DNA of 64,000 bases from the NCBI GenBank assembly GCA_033220425.1, contig CM065651.1:2046001-2110000 (forward strand), read 5' to 3'. Shown here one piece after another: positions 58,464 to 64,000 of the stretch. The DNA is from Lepraria neglecta. Lineage: Eukaryota; Ascomycota; Lecanoromycetes; Lecanorales; Stereocaulaceae. The notes below the pieces were generated by a model. That model had not been told where the DNA came from, ran no database searches, and saw only the letters and a list, made by a program, of their open reading frames with translations. The position numbers and the translations under genes were made by a program. Numbering within the stretch: the stretch's first letter is position 1; each line of letters begins with the position of its first letter.

Positions 58464-58532
58464 AGGAGAGGGTTAATGACTGGTATTGTAGATATCTAAA
58501 CGTTCAAAATGCCCGTAATTCCCCTTGTCATG

Positions 58533-59423
58533 CTATCGGCTCGGGCTCAGCGGCCTATTGAACCCTCCAACACGGTTCATGTACTGCCTGTACTCCGTCT
58601 TCTTCTCCTTTCTCACGCCGTAGACATTGTTCCCCTTCACCTTCGTATTCTTAGTCGACTTAAACCCCGTGAAGCCCATTGCCCTTCTCATTTCGGCCAC
58701 TTCGGGGTCCGAGTCCACGTCCATGTCGTCTGCGGGGGCCTTGGCTTCGTCGCCATTTGTAGGTTTAGAGGTGCCATTGGTGGAGGGAGGAAGCGGTGGT
58801 TTGGATGTTGGAGGAGCTTTTTGAGAGGCGCGAGGGCCCGTTGGCAGGGCGCCGGGGCGCGTGCTGGGTTTTGGGGGAGGGCTTATGGACCTTGGAGGTT
58901 TGGAAGGTCGTGGGGGCGTGCGTGTTCTGGTTCGTGTGGCGGTAGAATCTTTTCGAGGGGAGGCTGAACGATTCCTTGGGCGTTTTGATGGGGGTTCATC
59001 TGTCTCTGTTGTTAGCTGCCTTGCCTTGCTGAAGTCGAGTTGTATGCACCAACCTCGCCGTGGCCGATGCCTTTCCTTACTCCGACTCATCCCCCTATCC
59101 CTCCTATCCTTTCCACCATTTCTTTCACCATCTCGATGCCGCCGATTGTCCCTTTCTCTAGAGTAGCTTCTATCCCTCCTCTTCTCTACTCTGTCCCTTG
59201 ACCGGCTTCTCTCCCTTCGCCTGTCCCTGGACCTGGATCTATATTTCTTATCATCTCGCCCGTGATGTCTCTCTCGATTGTCTCGTCTGTCCCTGTCCCT
59301 GATATCGGTGTTGCCGTTCGTAGGTCGTGCCAGTCGAGGTGAAGCTGAGCGCCGCGACGTGTTGCGCTCCCACATTGCCGAGCTGTCGGTACGCTTTGCG
59401 CGCTTTGCTGGGGGTTCTGCCAT
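58533..59423 (-). CDS. SNRNP27: U4/U6.U5 tri-snRNP 27 kDa protein
   Basis: Two exons (59423-59054 and 58999-58533) give 278 residues. The N-terminal half is dominated by Arg-Ser/Arg-Asp/Arg-Glu dipeptides (RSRSRDRRRERSRSRDR), as in splicing factors. The C terminus holds the diagnostic domain: MRRAMGFTGFKSTKNTKVKG, then NNVYGVRKEKKTEYRQYMNR and VGGFNRPLSP. The human counterpart joins the tri-snRNP and affects 5' splice-site choice. The 54-nt intron (59053-59000) has no in-frame stop and a multiple-of-three length, so retention would add 18 residues instead of ending the protein. Confidence 0.93.
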   Translation of the reverse strand: MAEPPAKRAKRTDSSAMWERNTSRRSASPRLARPTNGNTDIRDRDRRDNRERHHGRDDKKYRSRSRDRRRERSRSRDRVEKRRDRSYSRERDNRRHRDGERNGGKDRRDRGMSRSKERHRPRRGWCIQLDFSKARQLTTETDEPPSKRPRNRSASPRKDSTATRTRTRTPPRPSKPPRSISPPPKPSTRPGALPTGPRASQKAPPTSKPPLPPSTNGTSKPTNGDEAKAPADDMDVDSDPEVAEMRRAMGFTGFKSTKNTKVKGNNVYGVRKEKKTEYRQYMNRVGGFNRPLSPSR

Positions 59424-59961
59424 CCTGTGTGTCGTATTTGGTGCTAGGCTGTTGAGAAAATGCCGTTAATGACTGTTCAACAAGCCGTTACTCGAGCCTT
59501 GAGCAAAGCTTTTTCTTGAGGCAACGGCTTTGATATCTCGGATATTTCCGAGGCTTGGCGTGGTCCTATCCGAAATTCACTCTTAGGCCCGCGACTTTGT
59601 GTTTCAACATGAGATCATGTTGTATTAGACACGGCACGACTGGAAGCAATCAGGCTCTGTCTGCGCTGACTGCTTTGAATGATCTTTCCAAATGCATTCG
59701 AGTGTTTCATGGCTAAAGAAACGAACCGACGAAACATTGTTTCACGTTGCGATGCTTCTTCTTTGCGAAAGTTTGTGTATTATGGTGTTTTGATGACTAC
59801 ATCCTCTATATCCTTATATCCTATATATTCGAGCATTTCACGCTTCAAAGGAACGTGAAACATGTGGCCGTCGAGCGTTGTCTTATACAAGGGTACAGTG
59901 TTTCGCAAAGCCTCCCACTGCCGCACTATATGTTCTCTCCCACATTGTCGCCAGCACAAAT
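59424..59961. other. intergenic, no gene seen
   Basis: Promoter side of SNRNP27. Short frames only. Confidence 0.4.
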
Positions 59962-60204
59962 TCACCTCCTCCCAGCCTTCGTCGCCTTGTTTCTCACCTT
60001 CTTCTCGCACTTATCACAAAGCTTGCTACTCTCATGATCTTTCATGCCAGCTATTCTTGTAGTCTCGAACCCACACCTTGGACAAGCTTCAAGCGTCCAA
60101 CGATGATGGCGTTGGACTCGGTTGCGCTTCATCCACTTGGCGTATTCTTCAACTTGGTATTGGCCATCGTGCGCTTCTCGCGCAACTGACACGCAGCCAC
60201 CCAT
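59962..60204 (-). CDS. small putative zinc-ribbon protein
   Basis: The 80-residue frame holds ACPRCGFETTRIAGMKDHE followed by LCDKCEKKVRNK. The two C-x2-C pairs about 25 residues apart could bind one zinc ion. The rest is basic. Size and motif suggest a small nucleic-acid-associated protein, but I know no family. The start may lie elsewhere, because an upstream frame overlaps it. Confidence 0.35.
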   Translation of the reverse strand: MGGCVSVAREAHDGQYQVEEYAKWMKRNRVQRHHRWTLEACPRCGFETTRIAGMKDHESSKLCDKCEKKVRNKATKAGRR

Positions 60205-61673
60205 GGTTGTGCTTTGTGGGTTGCTTCTTGGAGACTATAAGGCTCTTGGGTTGGTGTTATCCGGATCTGGGAATGTGATGAAGCGATATAGTACGCCGAG
60301 GGGTGTAATGGAGCTCTTGAATTGGGTTCCAAAGCTGACAATGGACAATGGGAGTCACGAGTGATCAGAGAAGAAAACACAATGGAGTTTGTGGCACAAA
60401 GCCGTGACAAAGAAACGTGCGTGGAGGCTCACAAACACAATGACATTACTCAAGGCGAAGCTTCCCGCAAAGCTTCGGAAGCAAACGAAATATGCTAATT
60501 TGTTTTCAAGACGCCACTCTCACCGTTGTCCCATGCGAAAAATTCAAGCATAATTTGTGGTTAATGGGCGTAAGAACACCTGGATTGCTCAAACCCAGAT
60601 GGCAAGTGATGACGAGTAATTATCGGATACTCTCTCTAGTTCCGAAGTACTACAGCTGCTTACGGCCGAGAAGAAGAATTATGACTTCAGTCCCTTGAGT
60701 GTGTATCGAATGAAAATCAAAATCGATTGAGTGCCTTGTCATACACTCCATCGCTACGGTTCATCTCATTAATCTTACGGCCGAGTATCATCGATCAATA
60801 CCATTAGGTACGAAGAGATTGGAAGGAAGATAAAACATGGTTCCCGCTATGAGAAGAAACATATGTGCCACAAGATCATGTCGAATGAACTCGACCGCCC
60901 ACTCGCACGGGTCATGAGCTCAAAGACGAAAAATATCGATCTTCGTCAAAGCCATCACACTCTTTCTACCCACTTGCGTTGCTCCCAATCCGCGGACCTA
61001 TGTTGAACGAAGTCTACTGCCCACTCGATCAAGCCGGAGGCGTGAGAGCTGGAGTAATTACTTTTCGTGAAAGCTACCTTTACCAGTGCAACACCTTGTG
61101 CCCAACCGCAACTCTTATTCATAGACCTTGAAGCCATAATTACCAGCGATCCTTCTGATCCCAGCCCCCAAACACTGTGTATGATCACAGAGAGGAGGTG
61201 ATGATCAATGTCTCGGCGGGAAGCAGCTGTTATTATGGCGTTGGTATTCACAATATTTGCACACTACATTGTTGCGCTGGTTTGGATTGCAACGGCACCA
61301 TTTTCAGGACCGCGTGGGGCTATTAGTGGGCGCCTCGAGCGTGTTTTGGAAACCATGTCCAGTATTAGAATGCTACTCTGGACGTCTTGGAGGAGTAAAA
61401 GCTGAAGGGAGCAAAATTTGCATTTGAAATAGCAACAGTCTGTCACCATCTATCACTCCTTCACATTGTACACATGTGCAAGCAAAAAGCAACGGTCTAT
61501 CCCACAAGAAGTGATCCTAAGCATGCAAAATAGCAACAATCTATCACCAACCACCTCTCCGTCAGCCATAACCCGTTTACATGCCGAAAACCAATAACCC
61601 ATCACTGTCTGCCATTCCGCTAAACCAAAACGCCCAACGCCATGCCTGATGTGAGAACTAGGAGAGCAGTCGT
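60205..61673. other. gene-poor stretch, no supported gene
   Basis: A minus frame at 60955-61251 contains GLIEWAVDFVQHRSADWEQR, and a similar phrase (EWAVEFIRHDL) can be read on the minus strand near 60880-60910. This hints at a duplicated, decayed segment. Around 61427 and 61505 the phrase aatagcaaca[ag]tct[ag]tcacca recurs. No intact gene is visible. Confidence 0.3.
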
Positions 61674-61971
61674 TCAATAAGGGTACGTCGGGTTGCAATT
61701 ACCGCAGCGGCGATGTCCGCAACTGCAAGTATGGGTCAACCTCCGGCTACCCACACGTGGCATCCGCAGCATTGGTAGAAATCGGTGGGAATTTGGAGAA
61801 TACCTGACATGACATGTTATTAGCCGTCTGATGCTTGACGGCTGGATGGATTGCAGACTTGGTGTCAGATCTGCTAAGGGCTTTCCTACCATTATTGCCG
61901 TCGCCGCTGATAGAACCATTACGCTCGTTATCGGGTGTTGGAGTTGTTGGGTGATTCTCGAAGTCCGCCAT
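61674..61971 (-). pseudogene. small cysteine-rich protein, copy A
   Basis: Exon 1 (61971-61890, MADFENHPTTPTPDNERNGS) joins across an intron with a CGGCTAATAACATG branch region to exon 2 at 61803. Exon 2 gives FYQCCGCHVWVAG and, one frame over, THTCSCGHRRCGNCN, ending at 61674. The C-C-x-C, C-x-C and C-x2-C spacing looks like a small zinc-binding module. The change of frame inside exon 2 suggests the copy is damaged. It is related to copies B and C to the right. Confidence 0.5.
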
Positions 61972-62348
61972 TGTTGAGTTGGAGACTGTTCATCTGTATT
62001 AGCACTTTGCTGGTTGCTATGAGGGGATAGAGGGGACTTGCAAGTCGTGAATGGTATGTGAGGGTTGCGTTTGAGAGTGGTCGGGAAAGTCGAAGTGGAT
62101 GTGTGGTAGAATTGAGTACATAACTGGCGCCAGGGATGCTCATACCTTCTTTCCGAGGAGAAGTGCCAATGTTTATGATACAATGTCCAGGGTGTCGGCT
62201 GCTCAATTTACCCAGGGAGTATGGGTACTAATTGGCTGATGGGACTAGGCATACCTTTGACGGCGACGAAAATTGCTTGCCTAAGAAAGGCCTCGTGTTC
62301 ATACTGTTCAACCATTGCCCATCATGAAGGAATGATAGCGAACGGCAC

Positions 62349-62630
62349 TCAACTTGTCGTGCAAGTCCATCTAGAACAACTGGATCCACCACACCACAGG
62401 TTGCATTGGCAGCATTTGAAGAAAAGTCTTCCGTGACCGATGATCGGGGCTTGGAAGTTACCTGACATGGTCCAGGATTAGTAAAATGATGCTTGATGGT
62501 GGGATTGGGTTGTGTGTCTAAAGTATGTTATGTTGGGGCTCTTACCGAGGTTGGCCCCATCATCATCAGCCGAAGCGTCGGGGTGGCTATGAGTGGCCTC
62601 GTAGTCAATAGGAAGCTTGGAGTCCGACAT
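62349..62630 (-). CDS. small cysteine-rich protein, copy B
   Basis: Two exons (62630-62546 and 62461-62349) join in phase to 65 residues. The start is MSDSKLPIDYEATHSHPDAS and the exon 2 text is GRLFFKCCQCNLWCGGSSCS, ending WTCTTS. The intron has a GTAAGA donor, a TTTACTAATCC branch site and the same ATGTCAG acceptor as copy A. The product keeps the C-C-x-C core but lacks the C-terminal CxxC pairs that the other copies show, so it may be cut short. Function unknown. Confidence 0.5.
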
Positions 62631-63826
62631 TGTAGAAGACAGTATAGCCACATGGGTCAGTATTGTTATCGGAGAATATGCAAAGGGAGAAAATATACAG
62701 ACTTGCAAGTGCTCTTTGGTATGGAGTCTGTTTGGTATGGAGTTGAGTGATTGTGAATGAAGAGAAGGAGTTGAAGTTGACTTGTATTGATTGAGGTTTG
62801 GGCTTTGGGTTGTGGTTTCTTGGTGGATGTGATATGGAAGGAAGATGAGTTTACCGAGGAAACAAAATTCCTTTTATAGACGATGAGATATGTTGTGTAG
62901 CTGACTCTCGCCAATGCCAGCAGACTCACATTACGACGCTCGTTACGTAATTGATCAGGATATCAATTCCATCGACGAGGTACGAAAGAGTCATTACGAG
63001 TGCACTGGGGAAAGGAGAGCTTTTATTGGACGCCTGGGGATATCAGGAAGCTGAATGTCACAGTGTCGTCACCGCACTGTGGAACTTTGAGGCCGTAATT
63101 GATCATACGATCGGCAGACAAGATCATGAATCTATGTATACCGAAGGAGGGAACATTCGGGAAGCCACTGAGAGACAGCGGACAATGTCGCTGATTTTGG
63201 GTCCTCTTGTCTGACTTTGAAGGCGTTCCTGACCGCGGAATCAATACTAGGGACGAAGCACAAGAGAACCAATATGCCGTATTGAGGATATCACGACGTA
63301 ACACTGAATAAAATAGGTAGCAACTTGATGATAGGATTTCATGGAGATTATTATCGATGTCTCTGTCTGATTGCTGGCATTTCTGCATATCAGAAAGTGG
63401 AGAAAGCAATCAATACGAAAATGAAATTGCGCTGTGCAATCTGCTTGCTACAAGGCGAAAACAAAGATTGAAGAAGCGCTGAGGGTGGTTGTGTAGCTGA
63501 AAGCCGCGGAGAAAAGTCGGCATATTGTCCGAATCGGATAACGCAATCAACCACGGGAATAGTACTAGGGAGGAAGTATAGGAACGTAGAGACCCGATAC
63601 CGGAGCAATAACATTCCGCGCCTAGGATATGCTTCTGGAGTAACTAGAAAAAGATTTGGCAGTAGACTCCATGAGAGGAATAGCGCAAGACACATCCACC
63701 TCGACATTGACAAGAATATTTATGCACGCAAAAGGAAAACCGAAAACTCATCCACGTCTCTCACAGGAAGAACATAAGTCAATGGCATAGAAATCAAATA
63801 ACCTAGCTCTAGCCTTGCAAAAGCTA
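62631..63826. other. spacer between cysteine-rich copies, no gene seen
   Basis: The phrase actaggga[cg]gaag recurs at about 63247 and 63566 in similar surroundings (ggaat...tactaggga). Duplicated flanks are therefore possible, but no gene is visible. Confidence 0.3.
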
Positions 63827-64000
63827 TCACGATGGTTTAACAGCAGTTGTGCAACCACCGCAGATGACATGATAGCAGTCCCAACAAGTGATGTTCCACT
63901 TCGCCTTCTCTATCCACATCTTGCAATAGCAACAATGCTACCATTTGTGGCTCACGGGAATGAATGGAGGCGTCTCAGAGATACCTGACGTGGTTCCAAA
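63827..64000 (-). pseudogene. small cysteine-rich protein, copy C (runs off the window)
   Basis: An exon begins after the CGTCAG acceptor near 63984 and reads GISETPPFIPVSHKW, then HCCYCKMWIEKAKWNITCWD and CYHVICGGCTTAVKPS to the stop at 63827. This is the fullest version of the module: C-C-x2-C, C-x2-C, C-x2-C. A TAG lies in frame right before the first cysteine pair. The first exon lies beyond the window end. Confidence 0.5.

Noticed and set aside
1-64000. tRNA, rRNA or other structured RNA genes
   Set aside because: I looked for T-loop-like GGTTCRA phrases and cloverleaf pairing. The few hits fall inside coding exons, so no RNA gene is claimed.

Overview
The window is nuclear DNA of a filamentous ascomycete (Pezizomycotina). 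It has many short GT-AG introns (about 45-150 nt) with CTAAC/CTGAC-type branch points. Its genes are single-copy fungal housekeeping genes, including PRE5, a CLPTM1 homologue, MED6, SEC22, a fused PabA-PabB, TDP1, VPS55, ELP5 and SNRNP27. It also carries typical fungal accessory families (HET, NACHT-WD40, F-box, 2EXR). A placement in Leotiomycetes is a guess from overall protein flavour only.

Layout. 0-9 kb is accessory: a 2EXR-type gene with a 57-bp tandem repeat, a five-exon acyl-carrier-protein-like gene that has lost its phosphopantetheine serine, a secreted subtilase, a HET-domain relic and a small six-cysteine secreted protein. 9.8-13.7 kb is a rearranged block. The N-terminal half of a STAND/NLR gene lies on +, and the matching half lies on - about 3.3 kb away. 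Between them are a decayed F-box gene and a 350-bp MITE. 13.9-18.4 kb is a core island (PRE5, LOG-like enzyme, CLPTM1). 19-21.4 kb holds a decayed coiled-coil gene and a glycosylated membrane protein. 22.5-28.6 kb is the most striking unit: a complete four-exon NACHT-WD40 receptor with ten near-identical 42-residue WD40 repeats, flanked by about 400-bp inverted repeats. 28.9-33.5 kb has an SDR with altered catalytic residues, MED6 and two paralogous unknown genes. 33.8-42.8 kb is mostly core (ASXH protein, SEC22, alpha/beta hydrolase, aminodeoxychorismate synthase). 43.6-50.4 kb holds an SLD7-like gene, a surface-protein relic, VPS55 and TDP1. 50.9-54.2 kb has two tandem F-box-like paralogues. 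55-59.4 kb has a mucin-like membrane protein with a GC-AG intron, ELP5 and SNRNP27. The last 3.5 kb is gene-poor and holds three related small cysteine-rich genes or fragments on the - strand.

How it fits together. Core genes have uninterrupted frames. Frame damage falls only in fast-evolving families (HET, NLR, F-box, cysteine-rich proteins), which argues for real birth-and-death turnover rather than sequencing error. Three non-self-recognition-type loci (HET, split NLR, NACHT-WD40) lie within about 21 kb, so the left half looks like an allorecognition/immune neighbourhood shaped by small DNA elements and inversions. All exon boundaries were read by eye from splice signals and protein-family fit.
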